Shown in pieces: positions 11,740 through 23,785 of a stretch of 64,000 bases of DNA. Position numbers and translations under genes: made by a program. Under the pieces are notes generated by a model. It had not been told where the DNA came from. It did no database searches and worked only from the letters and a program-made list of their open reading frames with translations. Position 1 is the stretch's first letter. Every line of letters begins with the position of its first letter. Origin of the DNA: Charina bottae (Eukaryota; Chordata; Lepidosauria; Squamata; Charinaidae); contig JALMGJ010000001.1 of assembly GCA_023362775.1 (NCBI GenBank), forward strand, positions 64,242,001-64,306,000, in the 5' to 3' direction.

Positions 11740-12300
11740 GCAAAGCGATCTTACTTTGGAATACCATAACCCAGTGCTTTCCAAACTGCCGCCGTTGGCG
11801 ACACACCAACGGCGGCAGCGGCGGTGGCGCGGTGGCGTGCGCAGCGGTGCGCGCGTGTACAGTGGGGGCGTGGGGGGCGCGCGGCGTGTATGGTGGCAGC
11901 GGCCTCGCTAAAACGCAGAAGCGGTGACGGCACGCCGCTGCCGCCATACACACCGCCACCCCCGCGCCGCCGCTTCGTGACACACTAAACTGTGTGTTGC
12001 GACACACTAAAGTTTCGCGACACACAGTTTGGAAAGCTATGCCATAACCTCTGAGATTAGATTGGCCTCAACCCTGCTAGCTTTCCAAAAAGCCTTAAAG
12101 ACCTGATCTATTCCCAGTTATGGGGGTTGGGAGGCAACCTAGAGTCCATGGGATGTTCCTAATTTATTAGGTCTGGTTTTACCTTGATAGTCATTATAGA
12201 TTGGTTGTTTGGGGTTGTTATTTTACATGGTGTTTTATCTCTTGTTAGCTGCCCAGAATCGCTATGGTGAGATATAAATCTAAATCTAAATAAATAAACT
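11740..12300 (+). mobile_element. L2-like LINE 3' end, split by a hAT element
   Basis: Sequence before (tactttggaataccataacc) and after the hAT insertion (tctgagattagattggcc, then aagccttaaagacctgatct) follows the last codons of L2 LINEs. It ends with a 3' UTR 'ctgcccagaatcgctatggt' and an AAATAAATA tail near 12295. Confidence 0.75.
11772..12041. mobile_element. hAT MITE, TSD ccataacc
   Basis: Ends CAGTGCTTTCCAAACTG and CAGTTTGGAAAGCTATG are inverted copies with perfect 8-bp duplications ccataacc at 11764-11771 and 12042-12049. It is the same subfamily as 597-822, with a long GC-rich non-coding interior. Confidence 0.9.
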
Positions 12301-12399
12301 ATATTACTTTACTGCCAAGGATGCTTGAAGTAAAATATGTAATGCCTCTGATCTAAGAATTCAGCACTTTTTCTATTTTTATGCTCAGTTTTATAATAC

Positions 12400-12760
12400 C
12401 AAGTCAAACACCACTGAGGAAGGAATTAATGATTTTTAATACAATATAGCCCTTCCCAAGATTACTCATCACCAAGCCGTTTATCTAGCCACACCCTTAT
12501 CTCTTCAGGAAATAATAGATGCTATTAAATCTGTGAAAACAGGATAAGCTCTTGGTACAGATGGCTGTCCTATTGAGAGACATAAAATACATATATTTTT
12601 TTTTGCTCCAATATTATTGGAGTTACATAAAGATGCTTTTTTTTAAAAGGAAATTTATATAACAGTGATTTTGAAAGCTGATAAAGATCCTGCTGATTAT
12701 ACAAGCTTTTGCCCAACCTCCTTGTTAAATGTTGATGCCAACAATTTTAAGTGCATGGTG
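12400..12760 (+). pseudogene. L1-clade reverse transcriptase remnant
   Basis: Broken frames encode, in order, an 'EIIDAIKSVKTG' segment, a degenerate 'GTDGCPIE', 'LLELHKDAFF' and 'DPADYTSFCPTSLLNVD'. These correspond to the N-terminal fingers of L1/Tx1 reverse transcriptases (there 'GPDGFP...', 'PISLLN'). Frameshifts and stops show it is old. Catalytic motifs are not present. Confidence 0.6.
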
Positions 12761-13225
12761 TCTTTCTACACCTTCTTAACCCAGCTGCATCTTTTCCAAG
12801 GATCCCATGGCTGCCCTCCTTGGTTTGGGCATTGCAGACAAGTGCAGTAAGCATGCTTCTGTTTGCTTAACAATTCCCTTTTGCTGTTGGATGTGGGATG
12901 CTACAGAGCTCTACAACCCAGCCAATATTTAGCACATTTTCTATCCTTTCAATACCTGGGGTCTGTATTGAACTGGGAGCAGGCAACATACTGATCTCCT
13001 GGAGGTTGTCTATAGAGAACCAAATTAATGCAGATCCATAATGTGATCCCTGTAGAATAGCCCTGCAGATTCCCTTGTACTGTACAGTCCCTTGAACTGA
13101 CAAATATTAACCATCTTCTTGTGCAGGGGACATAGTTGATACTAATACTTCAATCTCTGCAAATCTGCTCTGAAATTATTGAGCTTAGTGGTGCTTACTC
13201 CCAGAATAATGGATGTAGGATTATA
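12761..13225. other. No feature recognised
   Basis: No gene or repeat family was recognised here; it may include further decayed L1 sequence. Confidence 0.35.
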
Positions 13226-13233
13226 GCCTAAAG

Positions 13234-13530
13234 CAGAGCTTTCCAAATTGTGTGTCGCGACACGTTAGTGTGTCGGCTGCAGTGTGTAGGTGTGTTGCGT
13301 GAATGTAACGAGAAACCTCTGAGTCCGACGCTCAGAGCCTCAAGCGCCTCGCTGCTGCTGCCAGGATTCTGCACAGGTCCTAGTGCCTGCCTTGTGCCTT
13401 GCTGCCTGCAAACCTGCTGTGATTCCGCACAGGTCCTAGTGCCTGCCTTGTGCCCTGCTGTAAGAGTGTGTCGCGAAATGATGCATGTCTAAAAAGTGTG
13501 TCACCAACATGAAAAGTTTGGAAAGCTCTG
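13234..13530. mobile_element. hAT MITE, TSD gcctaaag
   Basis: Ends CAGAGCTTTCCAAATT and AGTTTGGAAAGCTCTG, with perfect 8-bp duplications gcctaaag at 13226-13233 and 13531-13538. The interior is like 1273-1521, including two tandem-like 'cacaggtcctagtgcctgcc' segments. Confidence 0.9.
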
Positions 13531-13538
13531 GCCTAAAG

Positions 13539-15400
13539 TATCACCTGCCTATTGAAAGAAGAGTTAAAGTTCTGTTAAATCTTAACAGGTACGCCAAGGT
13601 TTGCAATACTTAGCACCTGCAGATCATGTTAGAACTGCTATTTTGTGCAGGGGACGTCAATTCCATTGGGGAAAAAATGTTGAGACAAAAAAAAAAGAAG
13701 AAAGAAAATGAGAACTTTCCTTCTGGAGATATTAAACTTTGTTTTATATATTTATTTTCATCTCAAATTCATAGATTTCTTCAAAACCAAAAAAGCAAAG
13801 AAGGGTAGTAGTCATTATATCAGCAAAAGTAGAGATTAATTTTAGACATTACCCATTTAAGTAAAGTCAGTATAAACACATGGATGGGAAGCATAAGACA
13901 GCAAAATGCAGGATAAATGCATGCAACCTCATTGTTATGGCGGCAATAACTTTCTCTGGACTTAACCTTCTGAATGGAGTATTTATTAAAACAGAAATGC
14001 TAGAGACTGAGATTTTTTTAAATCCCACAGAAGGTGATGATTATTCTTACAATGGTCCTTTAGTAATGATCATTGTTTATTCCAGATTATCATTCTTTAA
14101 CATTTCTCCTTGAATTACACACACATATACACTCATATTTTTCCTTAATTACTCAAGAGTATTTTAATTAAAACTATGGAACAGACAGCAGACAGCTCTT
14201 CTCAGTTAATTATTCCATAAAATTAAAATGTTTTATTTTCCTCCTAGGCATCTCAGGAAACCCCACTGATGATTTAAAAAAATGTTTGCTAGTCTTTTGA
14301 TATTGTGGAGTGGGAATATTTCCTTTTTGCCTATCAATTTATTATACCAATGTTCTTTGGATTTTTGCAGAAAGCCAAGGACAACAGGAAGGAGCACAAT
14401 ATTTTCCTATGAAAATAAAATTGACAATTCAACATTTGGAAACATTATGTTAAAATACTGCAATCTTTGTCTGAAAAATGGGATGGGCATCATAGCTGGT
14501 CTTGATAATGTAGAGCAATGGACTCTTCCCTATCAGTGTCTATGACCCACCACTTTGGGTCTTACCAGTCATCAGTGGACCTGGTTATGGAGTCAGAGCT
14601 GGACCAGAGGCAGAGACCCACCTCCTGGGAGCAACCTGGGAGCACTGAGCTGTGGATGCCACCCAGTGGACTGATTGGTTCTGGGCTCAGTCCCTCTGAT
14701 TGTTAGAGACAGGATTTCAACCAAGCACGTCTCACACACAGACAGCCTCTGCTGTAACCTGATCTTGCTTGCTGTGTGTGGGAGGGGCTGAATCCCGGTT
14801 TTCTGTTTCCTGTTCCCTTCTCTTTCTCTCTCTCTGCTTGAATCTCCGACCAAGGAGGATGGGCCAGCTATGGCTCCCAAGTTTCTCATACTTCCATGCA
14901 GCATGGCCACATTAATGAAGACTGTGGGTTTGGTCAGAACCACTTGCTTGCACGCATGGACCGTTTCTACTAAGGAACTCTGAGTTACAATAAAATTGTA
15001 AACTCTTTTTTATGTAACTCTACATTTAACGTGTGAAGTGTGTTTATTTTGTGTTTTGAACTGATTAAGCCTTGTGCAAGTTTATGGGAACGCTTCTACT
15101 CTGCTATATACTAATAAGAAGCTGCGTGGAGTTCTGATACTACCATATCAGAATTCCTACACTGATGGGGTCCAATGTGGGATTTTGGTCTTGCTAGTGA
15201 TGGTGCCTGTTGGTGGCAACAAGGAAAGGTATAGTTGGAGTTCCTCCATCAGTGGTGGTGTGTTTGACCAGGCAGAGCAGCAATGGTGGCTATACCATCT
15301 TCAGCAGGGGCCATATCATTTTCAGTGGCAAAAAACAAACCTACACATTCAGGAAGCCTTGATGGTTTTAAGATGCTCTGTATCACAGATAAGTGGATGT
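13539..15400. other. No confident feature
   Basis: AT-rich DNA with short open frames and no recognised exon. At 14500-15060 the base composition changes (CT-rich run at 14810-14836, AATAAA at about 14989), which might be an old LTR, but no matching ends were found. Confidence 0.4.
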
Positions 15401-15404
15401 GAGA

Positions 15405-17360
15405 CCTTGTCCTAGTCCTCCTTGATCTACCAGCAGCTTTTGATACTATTGATCATGGGATCCTGGACTAGCTGTGGGGAATAGGAGTGAGGGCAAAGTG
15501 TTAAGGTAGTCCTCCTCCTTTCTCCATTACCAGTTCAAGTTGATTTGATGGGAGGAGAGAGGTTGAGTCTAAAGCCCCTGATTTATGGGGTGCCACAGGG
15601 CTTGATGCTCTCGTGTTTAACATCTTTCTGTTTAATATCTTCATGAGACCACTGTCAGGTATCATCAATATCAGGATGATACTCAGCTAAACCCTGGTGA
15701 CCAAGCAAAGCTTTCAGGGTCTTGCCCAGTGCCTGGAGGTCTGGATGAGGAAGAACAGGCTCAAGGTCAACCCTAGTAAAACCAAATGGCTGTGAGTGCT
15801 TGGTCCTCACATTTCTGAGAATTTTCCACCTTTGGGTGTGAATGGATTGAACAAATCTGGGGGTCTTCCTGGATTCTCAGCTCATCCTCATGCTTGAGGA
15901 GCAAGTAGCAGCTGCTGCCAGGAAGGCCTTTGTACAAGTCCATCTTGTGTGCCAGTTGGGCTTGTCCCTGTATCAAGAGACCTTCCTTATAGTCACTCAT
16001 GCCTTGGTCACCTTTTGGGTAGGCTATTGTAATGTGCCCTACATGAGGCTCTCCTTGAAGACCACTCAAAAGCTACAGCTAGTCCAGAATGCAGTGGCAT
16101 GAGCAGTGATGAGCAAGCCTTGCTATGCCCATGTAATATGTCTGCTTTGTTGCCAGTGAGTTTCTGGGAGCAATTCAAGATGCTGGTTACTTACAGTATA
16201 CTGTAAAGCCCTACATGACAGAGGGGCTAGCTGCCTGAGGGACTGTCTGTCTCCCACAGTGCCTGCCTGATCACACAGTTGGATTGCTTCAGGTCCCATT
16301 AATCAAGCATTGTTATCTAGCAAGACCCAGGAAGTGGGCCTTCTCTGTTACAGTACCTTAAAACCCTTCAGAACATTGTAAGTAATCCAAAAGACCCAGT
16401 AGCCCAAGAAGAAAAAACAGGAGTTATCTACAACATACAGTGTAAGGACTGTAACAGCCACTATGTAGGACAGACCAGCAGAAGACTAGCAGAGCGCATC
16501 CACGAACACCAACTAGCAGTCAGAAGACACAATGAAAACTCCTTAATCTCACATGGACAGACTTAACCATACTTTCAACTGGGAAACTGTGAGCATCTTA
16601 AACCAAGCCAAATCCAAAAACGCTAGAGAATTCCTGGAAGCTTAGCACTCAGACAAAGCAGCCATCAACAGACACATAGAGGTAAACAACATTTACATAC
16701 CATTCATAAGAGGCAAAAGAAAAGCCAGAAGACCAGAACACCTCCTTGCCAGCAATCATCACCCAGATATGCAAAGATTAACACCAGGATTAGCACCAGA
16801 GGAACAATCAAACAGCACAATATACCCTAATCAAGAAACTATTAACTCAGTCAATCAACCAAGCAGCAAACAACAGCCCAACCAAGGAACTCCTAAGGAG
16901 AGAACAACACCTCCACCAACACAAGCAGGACAAGCCATGGTATATAAACAGAGAGCAAGTCCCACTCCCTTTTCGCACTGAAGATGTTGCCTAGCCTGGC
17001 AATGAAATGTCTGCAAGAAAACAACAAGGCTCAGAGAGCACCAATGACTCCATAGTTCAACCCTGAGCTACAAATATTCTCTTCGATTGGTACAGTACCT
17101 ACTCTCTGAAATAGCATTCCTCTGGAGATTTGTGTGCCCCACCCTTTCAAATGACCCCTAAAAATTGGCTCTTTTCTCAGGCATTGAGTTAAGATGTTTG
17201 TTAGGTCCTTTAGGTTGGGGGTGATGTGGAAAGGTGTTTTTTATTTGTTCCCTCGGGGTGATTGGGTTCTTTTTATATAATGTTGATTTATTGCTTTTTA
17301 ATCTTATGAAACTACCCAGAGCTGTTTTGGAATTGGTCGGCCTAAAAAAATAGAATGAAT
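15405..17360 (+). pseudogene. L2-like LINE remnant interrupted by a Penelope 3' end
   Basis: Decayed reverse transcriptase begins near 15405 (LVLLDLPAAFDTIDHG, the motif A region) and runs through a 'GVPQGLMLSCLTSF'-like motif B. It continues into 'EEQVAAAARKAFVQV' and 'KTTQKLQLVQNAVA', as in the LINE at 47722-49125. It is cut at 16358 by the Penelope insertion and resumes at 17101 (actctctgaaatagcattcc). The 3' UTR (aaactacccagagctgtttt) ends near 17360. Several frameshifts and stops make it inactive. Confidence 0.75.
16359..17090 (+). mobile_element. Penelope-like element 3' part with GIY-YIG endonuclease
   Basis: Flanked by a 10-bp duplication tacagtacct (16349-16358, 17091-17100) inside an L2 remnant. 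From about 16395 the frame encodes the GIY-YIG endonuclease end of a Penelope polyprotein: VIYNIQCKDC, then HYVGQTSRRLAERIHEH. Stops follow at about 16565 and 16645, so it is a dead copy. The tail is a pLTR-like region in which 16978-17008 reads CTGAAGA, a 5-bp stem and GAAAT, which resembles a hammerhead core. It belongs to a different subfamily from the copies at 22 and 54 kb. Confidence 0.8.
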
Positions 17361-19239
17361 TAGAAAAACCATCCTGGATGGTCTAACAAGAGCCAAAATA
17401 TGTACGCCATTAGTAAAGAATCTTGTGTAATCTCTTTCCAGCAGTTTTTTTTAACCAATTTCTTCACATTATGATAATAGTACCTCAGTACTTTATTGTT
17501 ACTATGTGGACAAACTTCCATTCCACATTCATAGAATAACATAGGAAGCTGCTAAATAAAAGTCAGAACATAGGGTCATCTCACACTTTCAGTCCTGAAA
17601 CACTGCCTGGGTTCATGTATTGTATTAAGCCATAATGTGATCAGTTTGGTTTTAGCTTAACATGTTGTAGAAATCCAGCCAACTGGACTTTTTTTTCAAT
17701 AAACCATGGTTAAACAAACAGTGGCTTAGTGCATTTTGTGAATCCGGTCACTGATTGGCGACAGTTCTCAAATTTTTCACAGAGAAAAGTTTTACTAGGC
17801 ACAAACCCAGTATTTTTGGTATTTAAAACATGTGCCAGGCTATGAAGTGATATTCCTAGAAACCAACATGCTTTTAAAATGGTTGTGTATTATGATGCAA
17901 GTTACTGCTGAAAAGGACATCCTTTCTGCCCTAAATGTATGACATTTTTATGACTCTAAAGTTGGCCAGAGAGGGAGAGTCAGTGATCGGTTACACAATC
18001 CGTTCTGGAATTTCATGTGGTGTTCTTCAGACCTGAGGCTTTTGTTTTCCCTTGAACCCTTACATGGTGCTAAAATCTCCTTGAATGAAATCCAATATGT
18101 ATTCAGCATTTATAGGCTATGTTCTGGAGGGATGCCCAGTATGTGTGTGCCCATAGAAAATAGCCCTGGAGACATAGATCGATGGCACATTTCCTAAAAG
18201 GGAATGAAAAAGCAAAACTGGTTTAAACCACCCCTAACAAACAGGCCATGCCTTTTATTTTCAACAATTACTTGAATTCTCAGATCCATTTGGGTGTGTT
18301 TGTCTCCCCTGTTGTCTAGGTCACTGCCTTGGATGATTTCAGTTTATGCAGCCAATGTTTGCTTGGCATGACGTGTACTTTTATTTGGTGGTATTTCTCA
18401 CCTTTAAAAAAATAGGGTTTATTTTCAGGAAGTATGCATAGGATTGCAGTCTTCACCCGTGAATCAGTCTGTTTAACCATTGCTAATATTAAGTCATCAT
18501 TAAAGTAGCTATTTTTACATTTTAAAAAAATGTATACATAAAATTGGTCTTAACTGCTGGCTCAGAGCTTTCTCTTAAAGCTACACCACATCCTGAGAGA
18601 TATTTTGTCCTAGTCATTTTCTAGCAGGCCAAATTTCCAGACTTTCTTTGTCTAAAAATATTCTACATGCAAGTCAAAAATCTACCCTCATGCCTTAGGA
18701 TAAAAGAGACTCTTGTAGCCTAACTATTTTGTATTAATTGTATGACTTGTATCTGTGTCTGAAGCGTTTTAACATTTACTTCTAAATGCAGAGTTGGAAA
18801 ATACTACTTTAATACTGGTACAGCTAAGGATGGCTTGAGCCTGACCCATACATAGGCTGAGACCAGATGAAGGCAATATCATTGGAATATAACTGAAAAA
18901 AGATGTTGGCAGGGTATGTTTGTGTCATGGTGAGATGCAAGTGCTGCTCACACCACTGCTCACACCAACAACATACCCTCTTTCAAACCCAAACACATCA
19001 TTCATTCCTTCCCTTTAAAATATCCCATTCATTCTCTCTCATACTCTTAAACTCCTTGATAGCCTACAAACTGTAGTTACTAATAGAAAAAGCTGTCAAT
19101 GGAAATAAAGATTTGTTCAACCTTGAAGCATGCAAGTCTATCAGAATAGCTTCACAATAAATTACATTCCTGCACCTTATTTCATCCTTTTCTGTCAAGA
19201 AATTTTACATATTCATCTACTAGTTGTTAATTTAGAACA
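17361..19239. other. No feature recognised
   Basis: AT-rich sequence. The stretch at 17590-17760 (ttaagccataatg, aaccatggtt) recalls similar text near 9150, 42500 and 58120. Confidence 0.4.
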
Positions 19240-19889
19240 GAACATTAAATTAGAACAGAAGAAACCAAACTGGATGTCAGAAGAGATGTGGAAATTGTCA
19301 TTAAGAGAAGAGAAGCCAAAGCAAAGAAAGGTAAAGATCTCTGGAAGGAACTTAATAAAGAATTTCAGAGACCCGTTAGAAGAGACAAGAAGCAGTTTTA
19401 CTATAACAGCTGTAAAGACACTGAAAATGGAAACACACCCTAAAAAACAAGGAAAGTCTTCCAAAAGATCTCTGGATTCAGGAGGAGGTTCCAATCTTGA
19501 ATTGGTATGCTACAGGATGCCAATGTACAGATATAGTAATTGATTCAAAGATCAAACAAAGATAGTATACTGCAATTCTCTACAGTAGAGATGTCAACTT
19601 TCAAGATACCTTAGAAGAAGTATCTTCTAGAAGAGGGCTGCTCTGGAGAGGGGCAGGAAGTTATTGGGTGATGATTGGCAGTGCCAAGCTGTGGGGCACT
19701 GCATTTATTTAAGGGTCTCATCTTGCAATCTGGAGGCCTCAGGTGGCCCTGACTCACTGCCTTCACTTTGGGCTCCAGTTTGTGTCCTACTGGGGCCATT
19801 CTCCCAGCTCTAGAGGGTGTTGCTATTCTTGCCCACCCTGGCTTGTGATCTTTCCCATTGTATGGCGGGGGGGGGGACTGTGGGGTGGC

Positions 19890-20548
19890 TGGCTGAATTG
19901 TAAGGCCCTTCAGATAGTCACTCATGCCCTGACCTCACTGCTCGACTACTGCAATGAGCTCTACACTGGGCTGCCCTTGAAGACCACTCAGAAGTTTCCA
20001 TTGGTTCAGAATGCAGCAGCATGGACAGTGATGGGCATGTTTTGATATACCCATGTGATACCATTTCTTCGTGAGCTGCACTGGCTTCCAGGTCCAATTC
20101 AAGATGCTGGTTATCATCTATTAAGCCCTACCTGGCATTGGGCAGGTTATCTGAGGGACTGTGTATCTCCCAGGCCTTGTTAGTTTTTGCCCATCTGGTA
20201 AGAGCTGGCAGAGTTGGCACACTCTGGGTCCCTTTGATTAAACAATGCCATCTTTTGCAACCCTGGAAGAATACCTTCTCTGTCGTGGCATCTACCCTTT
20301 GGAATGAGATCCCCCCAGAGATCCGTATGTCTCCCATTCTGATAGTGCTCCAAAAGGCCTTGAAACCCTGCTATTCTCCCAGGCCTTGTTAGATGGTTTT
20401 TTGTTTGGATTTAGGGTATTCTGTCCAGACAGATGTTAATGTTTTGTACCTCTCATATTGTTTATTATATTTTGTATATTGTTTCTTTTAAATTGTGAGT
20501 CGCCCAGTCACCTTGTAGTCGGGTGGTGTGGAAATCTAATGAAGCAAA
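19890..20548 (+). mobile_element. L2-like LINE 3' end inside the old RTE LINE
   Basis: Encodes decayed 'IVTHALTSLLDYCNELYTGL' and 'RELHWLPG' segments, then 'cctttggaatgagatcccc', a 3' UTR with 'gtgagtcgcccagtcacc' and an AAATAAA tail. RTE sequence resumes after it. The origin of 19570-19889 is unclear. Confidence 0.7.
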
Positions 20549-22205
20549 TAAAGAAGATATTCCCTATTTACAAGACCCTCTAGTAGTTGAAGATGAATTT
20601 AAATTAGCACTCCAGTCATTACCAAGTAAGAACACTACAGGAAATCATGGGATATCTACAGAAACATGGCAAGCAACAGAAGAAGAATCTGTGAAGATTC
20701 CAACCAAACTATGCCAGCAAATCTGGAGAATTATACTGTACAGTGGCTAACAGATTGGGAAAGGTCAGTCTACATACCACTGCCCAAGAAAGGAGACTTA
20801 ACAGAGTGTGCAATCTATTGTTCAATAACCTTAATTTCACATGCTAGCAAAACAATGCTTAGGATCATCCAACCCAGATTAGAGCCCTACATGGAAAGGG
20901 AAATGCCAGGTATTGAAGATGGCTTTAGAAAAGGCCAAAGGACAAGATACATTATTGCTGTTAATATGTGCTTCATTGACTATAAAAAGGACTTCAATAA
21001 TGTAACCATGTCAAGCTGTGGAATATCCTTAGGAAAATGGGAATCCTATAACATCTCATTGTTCCCATGCAAAACCTATACACAGGACCAAAAGCCATAG
21101 TCTGGATGGAACATGGCAAAACAGACTGGCTCCAAGTTGACAAAGGGGTAAGACAAGGCTGTATATTCTCTCCTTATTTATGCAACCTATATGTGGAATA
21201 TATATTGAGGGAAGTTGAGTTTGAAGAAGAAGCTTGTGGTTTTAAACCTGGAGGAAGAAATATCAATAACCTGTCCTATGCTGATGACACTACTCTGATA
21301 CCTGAGAATTCAAATGATCTGCAAGCTCTAGTAATTAAAGTCAAGGACCACAGTGAAAAAATGGGACTAAGATTAAATATAAAGAAGACCAAACTAAAAA
21401 CAACAGATACAGCAACCAGCCTTAGAATTTACAATGAAGACATTGAAGTAGTGGATAGCTTCTGCCTTTTAGGATTGACTCTCAACAATAAAGGAACCAG
21501 CAGTCAATAAATATGCCACAGACTAGCACTTGGTAGGGTAGCAATCAAGGCCCTGGAAAAAATATTCAGATGTCTTGATGTGTCTAATCCTAAAAAGATG
21601 AGAATTGTGTAGGCAGTGTAGGCAGTGGTTTTCCTTGTGACATTCTCTGGAAGCAAAAGTTGGGCTTTGAAGAAGCAGGATAGGATAAGTATTGATACTT
21701 TCCAACTTTGGTGTTGGAAAAAACTCTTGAAAATACAACAGGTAGCTGGACTTCTGGTGAGGATTAATGGCGAACTAGATGTCTCTAAAGGAGTGGGGAC
21801 AGCTTTGTGGCAGAGATCGGTGGCCAGATGGCGAATTCTGGCCAGCGAAGTCTCTCCAGAAAAAGGAGAGATCATGACATCACCCACTTGCACTCCAGAC
21901 AGCTGCTCCTCATGAGTAGACTGCAGGAACTGAGGTTTTTGTGGGCGACTTGTGAGTCGAGCAGCTGTGAGTGGAGGGATTTCAACCAAGCTCACAGTCG
22001 TAATGTAGCCTATGTGGACATAAGGTTCACCAAGCCTCATTTCTTAATCACTTTTGGAAATTGCTTCTTAACTGCTTTTCAGCTATTAGGAACCTTTGTA
22101 CCAACAAATTTTTATAGCACCAGGTGAGTTTCCTTCAATCCTTAGTGAAAGAAATTTTAAATAATAGTTTGACTTAATTTTTTTTTAATAAACAGCAAAA
22201 GGGTG

Positions 22206-22475
22206 TCGATGAAGGTTCTCAGTCATCCAGGTGGAATTGTCTGTAGCTTGAATCATGTCAACTGGATTAACGATCCTCCTTTGGATGATAAAGGGACTTA
22301 GAAATAAACATCTCAAATAACCATGACCTAGCCCCAGGTGCAAGGTCACACAGCCACCCTAGAAACATATTTAAGGATTCCCTTACAAACTTTGCTCAGA
22401 CTGAAGAAGCTTCTTGGATAAGGAGCGAAACGTTTTCACTGAGAAAATAGAAATCCAGTTGACATGATTCAAGCT
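22206..22475 (+). mobile_element. Penelope terminal fragment with inverted 5' piece
   Basis: Flanked by acagcaaaagggtg (22192-22205, 22476-22489). The first 60 bases are the reverse complement of the start of the Penelope element at 54 kb (around 54390-54440). From 22267 the sequence runs forward and matches its 3' end at 56920-57118, including 'cctttggatgataaagggac'. A hammerhead-like core lies at 22401-22431 (CTGAAGA, 7-bp stem with GGAT loop, CGAAAC). No coding sequence remains. Confidence 0.85.
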
Positions 22476-22722
22476 ACAGCAAAAGGGTGATTAGAATGTT
22501 GATTTTGGAAAGTTACAAACAGGCTAAGGGTCCAGCTGGATTTGAAATAAGATTTTGAAATTAGTTGTTAGTATCCTTCCTGTGGGAAAATGCTGTTGTT
22601 TTGAATTCTTAAAAAAATATGATAGGATGGGACTTTGAAGGTTGGACACTAGCGGGAACCAGAAGGAACCAAATATTACAATTAAAGGAGAAGAACACTT
22701 GAATTTGACTTACTAATACAGA

Positions 22723-23088
22723 ATGGAGCAAAATACTTTAACATTGGACGTATTGAAGGATATTTGTGAACAATGGACCCAGAAGTTAATTTTAAGAGTG
22801 TCTGCCATTATAGATAGACTGTGTTTATTCCATGTCCTGGAAGAAGAACAAGTTTTACTGGATAAGACTGAGACTGATTTGAATGCAGATTTAAAAATGA
22901 CAGGCTATCAGGATGATATGGAAAAAGATGCTATACTGGATATACAAATGAAACCAGTTGATGTCTTAAGAATTAGAAGGGATATACAAATAACAAACCA
23001 AAAGAGTGACCTGGATAAGTTTTCTATATTGGATTTACAAAAGAGACTTGTTAAAGTTTTGAAGGATTTTGTGAGAAGGGACAAATAA
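22723..23088 (+). CDS. Small ORF of the L1-like element (ORF1-like?)
   Basis: A 121-codon frame starting with ATG, rich in Leu, Asp, Lys and Glu with heptad-like spacing, perhaps coiled-coil. Position after a leader and before a 3' UTR suggests a remnant of L1 ORF1, the nucleic-acid-binding chaperone. No zinc knuckle or RRM motif can be seen, and I do not recognise the protein. The short length against the roughly 300-residue L1 ORF1p suggests truncation by internal deletion. Confidence 0.3.
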   Translation: MEQNTLTLDVLKDICEQWTQKLILRVSAIIDRLCLFHVLEEEQVLLDKTETDLNADLKMTGYQDDMEKDAILDIQMKPVDVLRIRRDIQITNQKSDLDKFSILDLQKRLVKVLKDFVRRDK

Positions 23089-23785
23089 AAAATGAAAAGA
23101 AACCAAGTTCTAGGATATTATTTGAAGGGATTAAAGATCAAAGATTGTTAAAAGTAAAAGGAAGGAATATTAAGTTGGTTTATTTGACCAAGGTTAAAAT
23201 AGATATGTTGTTATCCCTGGTAACCCTTAATGGACTTTTGCTGACCAGGATTCAACGACAAGACTTTAAGGATTTGTTTTAGATAAGATATGAGATGTGG
23301 GAAGAAGAGATCATTTGTTTTATTTTAAGAGAAGGCGATAAGTTACTAAAATTGTTTATACTTGTGATGAAGGGGGAAGTCATTTCTTTATATATATTTT
23401 TTCTTTACTATATTCTTATTTTTTCTTTCTTTTCTATTTTCTATTTTTTTCTCTTCTTTTCTGCACCTTCTATTTTTTATTCTTTTATATTTTTTTAGTT
23501 TGTATTAGTTTTTATCTTTTTAATTGTAATGTTTAATAAAATTATTATACCAACAAACAAAAAAAAAGAATACAATGGATAGCCAAGAAAACAAACAAAT
23601 GGCTCATAAAGTGAATCAATTCAGAGTTCTCACTTTGAGAAGTCCATAATGCTAGGAAAGGTGGAAGGAAAGAGAAGTGGATAATCAGCAGCAAAGTGGA
23701 TGAACAGCAGCAATGGGTGCACCATTGGGACACCTGAAGAGCCAAGTTGGGGATAGATTATCCTGGAAAAAGTCTATCTATGTGA

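Larger units (their letters stand above)
21739..23568 (+). mobile_element. L1-like non-autonomous element with poly(A)
   Basis: Lies between two aatacaa copies (21732-21738, 23569-23575) that restore the RTE reading 'KIQ-WIAKKTN' when joined across the gap, so the limits are well supported. It has a GC-richer leader, one 121-codon frame (22723-23088), a pyrimidine-rich 3' UTR (23390-23510), AATAAA at 23534 and an A-rich end, the plan of an L1 transcript without ORF2. A Penelope fragment (22206-22475) sits in its leader. Assignment to L1 rests on structure, not on a clear protein match. Confidence 0.5.
19240..23785 (+). pseudogene. Old RTE-clade LINE remnant in three pieces
   Basis: Piece 1 (19240-19560) encodes 'KKPNWMSEEMWKL' and a 'KEFQRPVRRDKKQF' stretch. 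Piece 2 (20549-21738) holds the reverse transcriptase: 'CQQIWRIIL', 'KKGDLTECAIY', 'GVRQGCIFSPYLCNLY' and 'NINNLSYADDTTLI' (catalytic YADD at about 21277). Piece 3 (23569-23785) continues with 'WIAKKTNK' and 'MLGKVEGKR'. The order matches BovB at 27.9-30.2 kb and 39.9-41.1 kb, but divergence is high and the frame is broken many times. An L2 lies in gap 1 and an L1-like element in gap 2. Confidence 0.75.

Noticed and set aside
14500..15060. Solo LTR
   Set aside because: There is an AATAAA and a CCAAT-like site, but no TATA at the right distance, no matching ends and no duplication.
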